NCBI GenBank assembly: GCA_023653785.1
Contig: JAMKCH010058428.1
Span: 62,001-126,000 of the forward strand
Origin: Ophioderma brevispina
Taxonomy: Eukaryota; Echinodermata; Ophiuroidea; Amphilepidida; Ophiodermatidae
DNA: 64,000 nt
Reading direction: 5' to 3'
Position 1 is the first letter of the stretch, and every line of letters starts with the position of its first letter. Below the pieces are notes generated by a model that worked only from the letters and a program-made list of their open reading frames with translations, searched no databases and was not told the DNA's origin. The position numbers and the translations under genes are program-made. This document shows, piece after piece, positions 1-12,344 of this stretch.

Positions 1-2830
1 ACTAGAAATGTGATTGGTTTCTCCTATATGAGCAAGATCTTATGGGAAAAGTCTTTTGGGAAGTTTTTTACCTTTCGGCGGGAGAGGGAGAAAGAATTTT
101 GGTGGAGTCAGAAAATCGTTTTGTCCCACTATTTGGAATCGGTACAAACCCCATTTCACTTTCTTTCTGTTATGTGGTCGTGTCGATGTCCAAATCAATG
201 ACAGAGCTTTGGTAACAAATAACACTGGCCAAAGGGGTAAGTGGTTTCAGAGGGGGGGTCCCCTTGGACATTTTTATGCACCCCAACGGGAGTGCAGAAT
301 GTTTTAGTCCATACTGCCCATGCGGAAGACTTACTATTGTGTAATTGGAGATTCATATCTTTTGATCATTGTTTTTGTTTTTCTTTTCTGTAATTTTCCA
401 GTTGGCAAATAAACTTATCTTCACTTTAAGCTTATTCCCGTAATTCTTCAAATAAGTTTTGACTTTTGAGTGAATCACTGATATTGCCTTTAAAGGGAGT
501 TTTCCTGGACGAGGAGTCTGTCAATGTATCTGAATATCCTACATAAGATGCAATTTTTTAGAGAATTTAGAAAGTATTAAGTTTTAAGTGTAATTACTAA
601 GTCATGGCATATTTTTGCAGTAAGTAGTGAACAGAAAACTCCATGTTTTAGGACTTCGATTTATGACTTTGAATTCGATTGGCGACCATTTGAAAAGTGA
701 CCTTATTTTAGTCCTTATATATTATATGGTTACCATGGATCTTTTTGAATAATTCTAATCAAAACCAATGCCAAAATGTGTCCAACCCCACCCATCTATA
801 ATCATGATAATTGCTAATTTTACCATATGTATATACTTTATATGGGATTTTGGCGGCCATTTTGAACCTCTCTAATCCAACTAATGCAAAAAATCTCAGG
901 ATACAACCCGTTTACCTCAGATATTCTTTGTCCCCATGAAAAACTGGTCATAAAAATAGAGAAATTATCCTTCCCCAGGTGGGATCTCCCTCAATTTTTA
1001 ACCCGGTGTGAAAAGAAAATATTTTCCGACAGGAACCATAGTCCGGACTCCATAGACGACAACAGAATAAAGCGTGAAACTAATGTTGCGTGAAGAGTCA
1101 ACTGAATCGATTGCCCTATTGTTCACCATTGCGAGCGGACTGTGAGACCGACGGACTATATCATGAAATCCTTTCGGGCTACTGTACTTGCTGACCAGGT
1201 ACTAGATCTGGCATTCTCAGGACATGCATCATTTCAGAATCTGCCACCGGTTTCCCATTTGGTTTAAGTTACCGTTGAAAAATCGGTAGAATGAAACTTC
1301 GTCTTCAATTTGGTTAAGAGTTCTTCGGTAATCTGCCCCTTGGGTTGTTCAATGAAGTGTTCAGTATCTCATAAATAATATATCGAGTATCCGAGTAATT
1401 ATCATCACCATCACCAATGATGCACCAAGTATATATTATGTGTATGTGTATATTTGTGTGTGTGAGGGAGGGGTAATTTTAACAGAGCTTCGTACAAGGA
1501 TGTTCTCATTTGCTACACCACCCTAACAAAGGAATATGTTTAACATGGGGTTCCTTGTGGACCCAGCAGAATTTCGCGAGCCATGTTTAAACGTCAAATT
1601 ATTTTTGCTGAGATTTTATACATTTGCTGTAAATATTACTTGTGCATATTTTAGTTTAAAAAAATCAAATCGACCATGGCGTTTTTGTACTAATTTTTTG
1701 ATTTGGCCATTGGGCATTTCCAAACGGAATTTGTGGAACTGTTATGTGCATTTATGGCATTCTCGGTCCCAGTGACATTACGTGATCACCTCTCAAACCT
1801 TACTTCGATAAATCTTATAAATTCTGCTCAATTGTGCCCTGTCAAAGCCTTGCTGCGTTTTCTTGAGAGTTAGGCCAGATGCTGCAAGACAATTATTTTA
1901 GCATTTTGATCTGCCGCTTTGATTGCATCATAAACTGGGCTGGACAGTTTGCTAACACCCAGTAGGAGGGCGTCGGCTCAATTAGCTGAGTAGATAGATA
2001 TCTATCCACCTTGTCCAACTATAGTATCTCATCCTCCATTTGGTATCATATGGTTTTGGTTAGTCACCTATTTAGATTCTGCTTACGTGGTGGGAAAAAA
2101 AAGAAACTTCAAAGCTATCCCCAATCTCCTTGCAAAATATTACTTATTTTGATTTGGTCCGACATTTTGATCGGAATTTTTGTGGAGAACAGAACATGTG
2201 CTGGAAAGCGTCGTGGTATTTCGAGAACAAGACTGATTATAACGTTTGTTATCTCTTTAATATTTGCGCACGTCATTAAGGCCATGGCCCATGTATGCCC
2301 TTTCTCAGTTCACTCGTTATTTAGGCGTAATGTTTTACATCTCTCCAAGATAAGAACTTAGTCTTTCGACATAATCTGGAGAGTGCTCTCTGTTTTTGTT
2401 TGGTTTGTTTGTTTGTTTTTTCTTTCTTTTAATGAGAAACCTTGCTTTTTTTTAAGGATGCTTGTGGTATTTTACAGTTCAACAACTCATAAAACCTTAA
2501 TGCGCAACTTATACTTAATCATATAAATGAAATGTGTTCATTAAGCTGCCGAAAAAAAATCGAAATCCATATATTTAACCTAATTTTAGCCGTTAGTGAT
2601 AGTTAGTGTTTTGGGCAGTCTGCTTGAATATAAAAAAAAAAATAAATTACAATTATTAGAGAAGGCACTCTAACGGTTGGAAATAGCACTTGGCTTATGA
2701 CACAAATTATTGTTTGTACTCCGGTACAACTATACTAATCGCACCATTAAGTGTTTTGTGTGTTTTTGGAAGACGTGAGAGTGTGTAGCTATTGTCCATA
2801 CATCAAGTACTTAATAGACTAATATAAATT
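1..2830 (+). repeat. 2.8 kb direct duplication, copy A (left edge cut by window)
   Basis: This stretch recurs at 5,262-8,035 in the same orientation, offset about 5,254 bp. From 932 to 2,008 the two copies are essentially identical; the one difference I saw is CCC versus CC near 1,769. Outside that core they differ by many short indels and substitutions, although the order of sequence is unchanged. It carries a MITE at 1,007-1,176. Short frames inside are not protein-like and are interrupted in the partner copy. No termini, TIRs or RT motifs are recognisable. It could be an unclassified repeat or a local segmental duplication. The left boundary is unknown because the window starts inside it. 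Confidence 0.85.
1007..1176 (+). mobile_element. CCGG-target MITE, copy 1
   Basis: This is a short non-coding element of about 170 bp. It follows CCGG at 1,003-1,006, starts TGTGAAAAG, and contains the family's shared interior (a CATAGTCCGG motif, CCATAGACGAC, AATAAAGCGTGAAACTAATG and ATCGATTGCCCTATTGTTC). The right end is eroded: CTTTCGGG stands where intact copies have CTTTCACACCGG. It lies in the identical core of the 2.8 kb duplication, so it is the same insertion event as the copy at 6,261. It has no coding capacity, so movement would depend on a transposase encoded elsewhere. Confidence 0.8.
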
Positions 2831-3419
2831 TAGGGCTGTATCCTAGCCTGGATAACTTTTCCGTGAGATAAACAGGCGAAAAAAAAACCTGTTCTTAGGG
2901 CGAGCGTATCTTTCAAGGAGGGCAAAAAAAAAAAAAAAAATAAAAAATTTGTTATTTTGTTTATTTGTTTTATTGTTTTTATGTTTTTTCGTTTTTTTCT
3001 TTTCTCTGGAGGGCAAAATTGGCCTAAAATAGCCCCAAAAATCTTTAAAAAATCAGGAGAAATTTTGTAAAAAACCAATTTTTTCTCTTTAAAAAATTAG
3101 GCAAAATTAATAATTTTGGGCTAAAACTACCGGCTGATTTTACATGATTTTTGGAACAAACTAAAAAAAATAACCTGCAAAATAGAAAAATCAGGGTCCG
3201 GTCGGGCCCGGAAATCAGGTTTTTTTTTTTCGTCGCCTGTGGATTTTTTTTTTCAAAATGCCGCCAAGAATCTCATATAAAGTGTTTCTCTATCCTATTG
3301 GTTTAAATAATCATTTATGAGGCATCTTTGACAAATTTTGGGCATTAGTTTTGATTAAGTTATACACATAGTCCAAAATGAGGTACTTTTCAAAATGGAA
3401 GCCAAATGCGCAATGCAAT
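2831..3419. other. Spacer, no gene recognised
   Basis: This is AT-rich DNA with A-runs and T-runs (for example about 2,923-2,941 and 3,221-3,230). Short frames on either strand are low complexity. I see no RNA gene or mobile element termini here. Confidence 0.6.
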
Positions 3420-4041
3420 AATTGTTTGCCGATCTTAATAAACGATGCTGTGAAGCAGATTTGTCCAGATTAAATAAAGTTTGGTCACTATTTGATTAAC
3501 CAAACACCACGTGATTGATAGAAGGAAGGCTATCAATATGGGTGCATTTCAAAAGCCACCAAAGTCCCGAATAAGGACGTAAATGTATCAGCAATTGTGT
3601 AAAACATACATTAAATCTTGATATTACTTTCTTTATGGAACGTCGTTTGTAATATTTGAGGATCGTCATTAGTGTAAACATATTCACAATGATTATCACA
3701 ATTGCAATAAGATTTTAATTGTAAGGTCATATTTTTTTCTGTTCCACTAAATAGAAATGCATTTCAAAACGCTTAATCTTTTAAATTTCCTAAATAATTT
3801 ATATCTTCATGTAGGATATTCACGAATACAATAAAATCTCTTCACTATAAAATCTCCCTTATAGGTTGATCAGAATTGTCCAGATTTAATTAGTTTGTTA
3901 ACACATAATTTGCCACAAATAAATTATGTGATTGATAAAAAATGGGCGCTTTTGAAAATGGCCGCAAAATCTGGATAATGACACGAGAATGTATCAGCAA
4001 TTGTGTAACAAAAATACATTTAAATATTGATGTTACTTTCT
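3420..4041 (+). repeat. ~415 bp direct repeat, two units
   Basis: Two diverged units start near 3,430 and near 3,845. Shared landmarks in order are TGTCCAGATT, GTGATTGATA, ATGTATCAGCAATTGTGTAA, a TACATT-AAAT-TTGAT segment and TTACTTTCTTTA. The second unit also has GAAAATGGCCGC, a motif recurring elsewhere in the window. Similarity in the second unit stops at the TTAA that begins the next element, consistent with that element having inserted there. Confidence 0.6.
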
Positions 4042-4493
4042 TTAACACTTAAGCGACCAAGGGGTTTTCACTCCCGTTAGTGGAGGGGGGGTCTATGGGA
4101 CCCCACACTAAGGAAACCACTTTCCCGAGAGAATTTTTGTACAAAATTTATACCACATGTGAAGGATCATAAGACAACCCCAAATCAGCAATACAAATTG
4201 AAATTTGTTATTTGGGCTGCAAATTAGGGGCAAAACATTTTTTTAAACACGCGAAAATTGGGCAAAAAGATGGAAAATCTAAATTAGCCTTGCGCTTGGA
4301 TACTTATTTTATGTTGATATCTACTCTAGAAGACCCAAATGACATATATTTAACACAAAACATGTATTTTTATGGAATCCTGTACTTTTTACGGGTGTTG
4401 AAAAATACACGTCATTTTCTCATAGAATTTGTACAGTAACGGTTTAGTAACGTCCGCGATGAAATTGTTTGTTTTCAGCATATAAAGGGTTAA
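4042..4493. mobile_element. Possible piggyBac-like non-autonomous element
   Basis: The ~450 bp segment is bounded by TTAA at 4,042-4,045 and TTAA at 4,490-4,493. Its left end reads TTAACACTTAAGCGACC and its right end ATAAAGGGTTAA, so the outermost bases are roughly inverted. TTAA duplication and CCCTTT/CACTTA-type ends are typical of piggyBac-superfamily MITEs. The terminal inverted repeat is short and imperfect, so the family call is tentative. An open frame at 4,212-4,439 matches nothing I recognise. Confidence 0.35.
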
Positions 4494-4632
4494 TTATTTT
4501 TAATGTTACTAATAATTGTTTACTTACAAGTATGTGTGAACATATATCAGCAAAACATTGCTTTAGTTCTTTGATTGTTAAAAAAATATTCTCAGATGAC
4601 TTCCGTTAGTGCCCACGGGGGGGGGGTCCATT

Positions 4633-4972
4633 TGATCCTGACCTGTTTACTGAACTGTGACGCAGTTGATGTTTTCATGATTTGCATATTTTGGACTTTC
4701 TGTGCTGGAAAATGACGTAATTTGGTGAAGAAATGAGGTACTTATATGATAGATTTTCACAGGTGATCCAGAAAGATTTGTCACCACATCCCATGCATTC
4801 AGACAAAATAATGGAACTGAAAACCAGCTTAACTGTGTAAATCCCATTGGAATGGGGTACAAATGGATCAGCCGAGAAAATCTTTCATATCTACCTCATG
4901 TCTTCACCAAAAATATGCAGATCATGGAAACATCAACTGCGTCACAGTTGAGTGAACAGGTCGGGTCACATT
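4633..4972. repeat. Imperfect inverted repeat, arms ~110-140 bp
   Basis: The left arm, about 4,633-4,772, is the reverse complement of the right arm, about 4,862-4,972. The best matched block includes ACATCAACTGCGTCACAGTT in the right arm. The loop is about 90 bp. The flanking text CCGTTAGTGCCCACGGGG resembles CCCGTTAGTGGAGGGG inside the TTAA-bounded element at 4,067, so the two may be related. A fold-back MITE is the simplest reading. Confidence 0.6.
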
Positions 4973-5019
4973 TTTTGTTTTTTCATGCACATTTGTTTTT
5001 GATTCACTTTGTATTTCGA

Positions 5020-5185
5020 AAGTTCATGGGATGGGGATGTGGATCTAGGATTTCGTTTTTCGAGCGCCATGTTTTCACGCTAAATTGTTTTTTCCTTTAT
5101 GTAATCCTAAATACCAGTGCGCATATTTTGGTGGGAAAAATATAAATCGGCCATGGCGTTTTTATGCTAATAAGCCCAAATTAGC
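5020..5185 (+). repeat. Diverged third copy of part of the 2.8 kb repeat
   Basis: The segment resembles 1,550-1,700 and 6,805-6,955. Shared order is GTGGA-C, AATTTCG/GATTTCG, GAGC-CCATGTTT, GTGCATATTTT/GCGCATATTTT and CCATGGCGTTTTT. It is clearly older than the two main copies and lies just upstream of copy B. Confidence 0.55.
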
Positions 5186-5261
5186 ATTATGTCCGCGCTA
5201 TTCAAAACTTGCTTTGCCCCTTAAATCGTATTGGAGTAACTTTTTAAAAGTTTATTTCAGC

Positions 5262-8035
5262 AGTAGAAATGTATTGGTGTTCTCCTATTATGAGCCAGAT
5301 CTTATGGGAAAAGTCTTTTGGGAAAGTTTTTTTACCTTTTCGGCGGGAGAATTTGGTTGGCGTCATAAAATTGTTTGTCCCACTATTTGGAATCGGTACA
5401 ACCCCATTTTCACTTTCTTTTCCTGTTATGTGGTCGTGTCGATGTACCCCATCAATGACCAGAGCTTTGGTAAAAATACCACTGGCAAAGTGGTAAGTGG
5501 TTTTCAGAGGGGATCCACTTGGACCATTCTTATGCACCAACGGGAGTGCAGAATGTTTTAGTCCATACTGCCCATGCGGACACTTACTATTGTGAATGGA
5601 GATTCATATCTTTGATCATTGTTGTTTTCTTTTCTGTAAATTTTCCAGTTGCAAAATAAGACTTATCATTCACTTTTAAGCTATTCCTGTAAATTTCAAA
5701 TAGTTTGACTTTTTGAGTGAATCACTGATATTGCCTTTAAAGGGAGTTTTCCTGGACGAGGAGTCTGTTCATGTATTCTTGAATATCCTACATAAAGATT
5801 CATTTTTTTTAGAGAATTTAAAAAAGTATTAAGTGTTAAGTGTATTAATATTATGCATATTTTTGTCAGCAAGTAGTGAACAGAAAACTCCATGTTATTA
5901 TGACTTCGATTATTATGACTTTGAATTTCGATTTGGCGACCATTTTGAAAAGTGACCTTATTTTAGACCTTTATATATTATATGTTACACATGGAGCTTT
6001 TTGAATAATTCTAATCAAAACCAATGCAAAATGTGGTCAACCCCATCTAATAATCATGATAATTGCTAATTTTACCCATATGTATATACTTTATATGGGA
6101 TTTTGGCGGCCATTTTGAACCTCTCTAATCCAACCTAATGCAAAAAATCTCAGGATATAGCCTGTTTACCTCAGATATTCTTGGTCCCCATGAAAAACTG
6201 GTCATAAAAATAGAGAAATTATCCTTCCCCAGGTGGGATCTCCCTCAATTTTTAACCCGGTGTGAAAAGAAAATATTTTCCGACAGGAACCATAGTCCGG
6301 ACTCCATAGACGACAACAGAATAAAGCGTGAAACTAATGTTGCGTGAAGAGTCAACTGAATCGATTGCCCTATTGTTCACCATTGCGAGCGGACTGTGAG
6401 ACCGACGGACTATATCATGAAATCCTTTCGGGCTACTGTACTTGCTGACCAGGTACTAGATCTGGCATTCTCAGGACATGCATCATTTCAGAATCTGCCA
6501 CCGGTTTCCCATTTGGTTTAAGTTACCGTTGAAAAATCGGTAGAATGAAACTTCGTCTTCAATTTGGTTAAGAGTTCTTCGGTAATCTGCCCCTTGGGTT
6601 GTTCAATGAAGTGTTCAGTATCTCATAAATAATATATCGAGTATCCGAGTAATTATCATCACCATCACCAATGATGCACCAAGTATATATTATGTGTATG
6701 TGTATATTTGTGTGTGTGAGGGAGGGGTAATTTTAACAGAGCTTCGTACAAGGATGTTCTCATTTGCTACACCACCCTAACAAAGGAATATGTTTAACAT
6801 GGGGTTCCTTGTGGACCCAGCAGAATTTCGCGAGCCATGTTTAAACGTCAAATTATTTTTGCTGAGATTTTATACATTTGCTGTAAATATTACTTGTGCA
6901 TATTTTAGTTTAAAAAAATCAAATCGACCATGGCGTTTTTGTACTAATTTTTTGATTTGGCCATTGGGCATTTCCAAACGGAATTTGTGGAACTGTTATG
7001 TGCATTTATGGCATTCTCGGTCCAGTGACATTACGTGATCACCTCTCAAACCTTACTTCGATAAATCTTATAAATTCTGCTCAATTGTGCCCTGTCAAAG
7101 CCTTGCTGCGTTTTCTTGAGAGTTAGGCCAGATGCTGCAAGACAATTATTTTAGCATTTTGATCTGCCGCTTTGATTGCATCATAAACTGGGCTGGACAG
7201 TTTGCTAACACCCAGTAGGAGGGCGTCGGCTCAATTAGCTGAGTAGATAGATATCTATCCAGGCAGCCTTGTCCAACTATATAGCGCATCCTCCATTTGG
7301 GTATCAATGATGTTTTGGTTAGCACCTATTTGGATGCCTGCTTACGTGTGGAAAAAAACTTCAAAGCTATCCACAATCTCCTTACAAAACTTTATTTTGA
7401 TTTGTCAGACATTTTGATCGGAATTTTTGGTGGCAAACAGAGCATGTGCTGAAGCGTTTTGCTATTTCGATGAACAAGACTGATTATAAAGTTTTGTAAA
7501 CTCTTAGGTCTGCCCACGATCGTTTATTAATCATGGGCATGTATGTCCTTTCTCAGTTCACTCGTTATTTAGGCGTGATGTTTACATCTCTCTCCAAATA
7601 GAGAACTTAGTCTTTCGACATAATCTGGAGATTGCTCTCTGTTTTTGTTTGTTTTTGTTTGTTTGTTTTTCTTTCATGAAAACCCTGAGTTTTTTAAGGA
7701 TGCTTGAATTTCACAGTTCACACACTCATAAAACTTTAATGCGCAACTTTAATACTTATCATATACATTAAATGTTCATTAAGCTGCAGATATCGAAATC
7801 CATATATTTTAACCCCTAATGTTTAGCCGTTAGAAGTGATAGTTTAGTGTTTTATACTTATATTACTTGAATATAAGTTGATCCTGAGAGAAGGCCTCTA
7901 GTTAATAGGCACTTTGGCTTATGTAAATTTATTGTTGTGTTCCGTCAAACATCTATATAATTTGTGGTTTTGTGTGATTTTTTTGGAGACTGAGAGTTGT
8001 TTGCTATTGAGCATCAAGTAATTAATGACTTATTG
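5262..8035 (+). repeat. 2.8 kb direct duplication, copy B
   Basis: This is the partner of 1-2,830. The core at 6,186-7,261 matches 932-2,008 apart from one missing C near 7,022. Upstream (5,262-6,185) and downstream (7,262-8,035) the match continues, with frequent short indels and several larger differences near 7,480-7,520 and 7,840-7,960. Similarity fades around TGACTTATTGG near 8,030. No coding capacity or RNA gene is recognisable. The abrupt change of identity at both core edges is discussed in the findings. Confidence 0.85.
6261..6429 (+). mobile_element. CCGG-target MITE, copy 2
   Basis: This is the same insertion as the copy at 1,007, carried along by the duplication. CCGG lies at 6,257-6,260, followed by TGTGAAAAG and the conserved interior. 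The right end shows the same eroded CTTTCGGG. Confidence 0.8.
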
Positions 8036-10586
8036 GTGCGCCGAAGAAGCGCATTATCACCATTTTGTGTCAAGACTCATTCCCTGATAATAGACCATGG
8101 AGTGTCAAAAAATACATAAATTCTGGACTGTGAAGCATTCATATAAATATTTGATGAGTGCAAATAATGTTCCTCTACATAAAAAGATACCTGAAGTATC
8201 TTTTGGGTAGTATAACGTCATTTAATTCCGGCTTAAAATTGTTTGTCTCCTAAACGTCATTCTTTTGACACCAAATATGCATTATACCCCTTTGAATATA
8301 TCTCACAAAATCTTTTAGATTGATATTGCCAGTTTTATTATGTAATTTGCAAACCGCTATGAAATGCGTTTCATTTCATGCATTTATTTCACTAGTGTCC
8401 AAATGAAACCAAACAGGAAATTTGGCTATTATTTGCATGTTTCATTCTCTATCATTGTCCTGCCGTTCGTTTACTGCCTGCTACCTTGATCTGTCTATCT
8501 ATATAGCCACCTATCGTTCACTTACACCTATTTCCGCATGTATCGTTTCCGTTAATTCCGTTTGTTTAAATATAATCCTGTAAGTTTACTTGTGTTGTTT
8601 TTTTGTATGTTTGTGCACCACGTGTCTACTTCATTTGTCGCTGTTTAATATATTTATCTGTAATCTCTCTCTCCTTTCTCTCTCTCTCTCTCTCTCTCGG
8701 TCGTTTCTCTCTCTCCATTTCGCTTTATACCACTTTTTTGTAAAGAATGCATCAGTCGCCATGGTCGCGAAGACAATGTAACTCGCAGCATTAAAACCCA
8801 TAGCAGTACAATTGGGGTTCTTGCATGATGTCCTGCATAATATTCTTTTGCCTTTTTCCCGCTGACTACTAGTAATAAGTGTTCTTGTAGAAATCCGAAC
8901 AATAACCAAACAAAAAGAAAAACAAGAACGGAAAAGGTTAAAATAAAAACGATCGGAAAAGGAAAAAATAACACAAAAGGAGTTCGATTGATTACACGCT
9001 AAATATTGCCTATTTTTGACCATATATTATTTTAATACGGTGGAACATGGGAAATGCACTAAGTAATTTTGTCTTTTGTATTGTAAAGTACCGGTTGACC
9101 TAAACTGACAAAGATCTTGTCCATCTCTCAAAAGCATTTGAAATATAGACTGCCCCTTATCAGCATCAAATCAGCCCGATGATAGGAACCTGTCGAGCCA
9201 CAAATACGTTTTCTGTTTTTTCCTGCGGGATTTCCTCTGTCCGTTTATGGTGACAAAAAACTACAATCAACTAAGTGCAATAAGAGATACTTACGTAAAT
9301 TGTGGAAATCATCGTAAACTATTACACTACATTTGTGGAGTGTTAAAATCACTGACTACGACTGAGGTTCCTTAAGGGAAACAGTGGTCTCCTCCAGTCC
9401 TGTGCGTAGAAAAGAATTAGTAAACAGACCGTTTTAAATTGAAATAATCAAAATCAAGTGAGACTGTACTTTCATTATTATTCTCATTGTCGGTCAAGGT
9501 TGCCGGTCGCAACACTCTATAACGACAAAAATCCCAAAAATGAGTTTCAACTTCCATCTAATATCCGCTTACAAGATTTCGGTTTGCCAAGATGTTTTGT
9601 ACTTGTATTATTAATAGCCAAGGTATTTTCAGAAGGTCTCAAGGCATGGTTGTTAGAAAAGCTTCGCATACGTGTGCATGGAAGATCATGACAAACTCAG
9701 AAGACAACAGTGTTTCCAGGATTTGAGACACTCGAAAGATTCAACTTCAATATAAAGATTACCGCATACTAAGCGTTTTATCAATCATTTTTTACAATAT
9801 TCTTGTGGATGTTACTTGTATAGTCACGTGGCATTTCTTTTTTCAGAATCCCCATACTTTGAAAGATCAAAGTTCGTCTTTCGCCATTTAGAGTAAATTT
9901 CAGCAATTTGTTGGCAAAATTAAAATTGTCAAGTGTGCCACTTTCTTCAAGTATCACTTTATGTTAAAAAGGATCACATCGTGATTGAAAAAATATTTAA
10001 AATTGCAGGAATAGCTTCAAAGTGAATGGATAAGTCTGTAGAATTCTCACAAAGTATCTTTACGACAGATGTAGGATGACAGAAAGGAAGAAAAACGGCA
10101 GTGTTCAAGATACGATTCTCCAGCAATTACGTGTTGTATAAGTGTCCGAACGGACCAAGTAATGACTTTTTCCGATTCTGTCCTTATTAGGTTGCCTTCT
10201 GGTCTTATCATTTGCAGGGTAGTTGCTACCTGTACTTGTTACATCATGCCAAAAATCTGATTTTTGATGATTTTTTCTATTTGCTGATTTGCAAATCACT
10301 GATAGTGTCTTTACGGTGGAAATTACTTCCATTCCGTACATTACTCTTACAAGCGGAATTGCAATGTAAATCGCATAGCTGAAACACAAATCAACTTTCA
10401 TAGCGTAGGATTTAAAAACGAAGAACCCTTAACCATGTAGTTAAAACAGTTTTACCCGAGTTTGTAAATTACAATAGATACGTCGATAGTGTTTTCGGAT
10501 ATCATTCAGTGGCAAAAGCAGCAGAGGAAATGCAAAATTCTGGTCCCATATCGTATGCAAGTGAGTCTTTCTGATATGTAACTTAC
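8036..10586. other. No recognised gene; one CT microsatellite
   Basis: Apart from the CT tract at 8,664-8,716 I see no repeats or element ends. Short frames on both strands lack protein character. A minus-strand frame at 10,105-10,401 begins with a hydrophobic stretch and follows an acceptor-like TTGTGTTTCAG, but it matches no family I know. Confidence 0.5.
8664..8716. repeat. (CT)n microsatellite
   Basis: An interrupted CT dinucleotide run, with the longest pure part around 8,679-8,698. It explains the Arg-Glu and Leu-Ser runs in the overlapping short frames. Confidence 0.95.
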
Positions 10587-10692
10587 AAATGGGTTCATAG
10601 CTTGTATTCTTTCTTTTAAACTTTTAAAAATGGTTCTTGTGCATGATGCCAGTGAAGCAAGAAAGCTTTCGATAGTCACATTGGTAAAACGG
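10587..10692 (-). CDS. Speculative internal exon
   Basis: On the minus strand a 106 bp segment is bounded by an acceptor-like TTTGTGTTTAG (AG at 10,694-10,693) and a consensus donor GTAAGT (10,586-10,581). With the first base completing an upstream codon, the remaining 35 codons are open and end in phase 0. The peptide starts RFTNVTIESFL and ends IQAMNPF. I recognise no family. Chance co-occurrence of such signals in AT-rich DNA is quite likely, and no convincing neighbouring exon joins in frame. Confidence 0.12.
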
Positions 10693-12344
10693 CTAAACAC
10701 AAATCGCGGCAAAGCAAAGTTTTTATTGTTTTTTTCTTGCTGGTTAAACAGGTTAAACCTTTATCACAAATAAGGACTAAGACAAAATCATAGCCAATTG
10801 AAAAAAAGTTATGATTACCAAACCAAGTTGATGGACTATGTAAGCTTTTATTATTTAAATAGCAGAGTCAAAAAAATTTTTAAATTACCATCGTCATCGG
10901 ACATTGATTCATACTGTCATGCTCAATTTCCTCAAAGGCTTTTAGTTTAGTTGTTATCTACAGATGTATAATATCGATATTTTTGTGTCGTCTGTTCCAA
11001 GCAGGTCGACACATAGGGATCACCTGCCAGTGTGTGTATGTATGTGTAGTGAGGGGCACTTTTACAACCAAAACTCAGGAGAAAACAATGGTCCCAAGCT
11101 CTGTTGGGTGTACACAAAATGCCCCCTAATGAACACTTACAGGACCTTTGACCCCATTGCAATAATAGTTGTGTGTGTGTGTGTGCGCGCGTGCGGGCGT
11201 GCGCGCGCGAGGGTATGTATGTTGTGTGTGTGGGCGAGTGTGTGTGTGTGTGTGTGGTGATGAGTGCGTGTATCGGTGGGTGACAAAAATGTTAACCTGC
11301 ACTTTTTCGGGAAAGGCTTGGACCCATTAAACCAAACTCAAACCAACGGCTCGAGCTTTATAGGGGGTATCCATAAATCGCCCCTTCCCCCCCCCCATTT
11401 TGTAAAAAAAATCTCCAAATGCAATTTCAATGACAAGCTAGGGGGCTTCGACCGGACCAAATTTTGCTACCGCGAAAGTAGAAGACACATGCGCAGGGCA
11501 ACGCTGGATTTTTTTAAATATTGAAGCATTTAAAATATCCAATTTACAAGATTCTCCGAGCTTGGGTCCGTAGCTTTCAGCACCATCTTTAGAGAGAAGT
11601 GAAAAAATAAGACACACAAGCAGGAGCGATTAGTTATTCCATGTAGGTTGTCATGTCAAAAGGCCATTATAGTAGATTTACCCATCGTGTAACGGAGGAA
11701 AAGTTGTGGGACACGTCGATTAGGAGGGCAGAAACGAAAATGACGTGGCCCGATTCAACCGTGTCATGAAGAACTAAGATAATCGGCCCTCACATAGAAT
11801 GTTCAAGAGTTAATGTAGCTATAAATGCGCTTACGTTGCCTTGATGCTTCATTAAGAATATCAATGATTTTTATGCTAGCAGACTACATGTTTCAAAAGA
11901 TTAGCGTGGAGATTTCTAAGTTTCCACCTACTACAAATGCCCTCATTCAATGACCATCCTTCGGCAAAAGTACTGAGGTGACACGAGTGGGTAGTAACAG
12001 TCAAACAGCGGCAAGAAACATCCAGCAGATAGTACACCTTACAAAACTAGTGTTAATTTATTTTTTGTGGAAATAATTCCGTTGTGTGACTGACTGAATG
12101 AAAGTTCATTGACGAAATTACACTTCGAACTTGCCTTACCGTTACGCAGGGTTACGCGGAGTCGTCATGTCATGGACGCTAGCTTGAATGAAGTGAAGTA
12201 TATGGTTCTTTACGTCATTTTTATTTTGCCTTTTCCCAACTTACTCCTTTTACAGAATTTTACTACTGACGCGAACATTCATTCGCCACATACCGACCTT
12301 GGCTGAAGTAGACCCAGAAGTGGTGCTTTTTTTTTTGTGAGAGC
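10693..12344. other. No recognised gene; GT-rich microsatellite
   Basis: The stretch holds a GT/GC tract near 11,168-11,262 and otherwise unique-looking DNA. Frames are short and inconsistent. No RNA gene or element termini are seen. Confidence 0.5.
11168..11262. repeat. (GT)n with GCGC interruptions
   Basis: Two GT runs flank a GCGCGC-rich middle section at about 11,185-11,210. Alternating purine-pyrimidine sequence of this sort can adopt left-handed DNA; that is general knowledge and is not shown here. Confidence 0.9.

Noticed and set aside
5085..5561. 158-codon plus-strand frame
   Set aside because: It crosses the start of duplication copy B and is not conserved in frame in copy A.
8631..9023. 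130-codon minus-strand frame
   Set aside because: It runs through the CT microsatellite, giving Arg-Glu repeats; no family character.
10105..10401. GPCR-like fragment on the minus strand
   Set aside because: One hydrophobic stretch followed by a charged tail is not enough; no receptor motif is visible.
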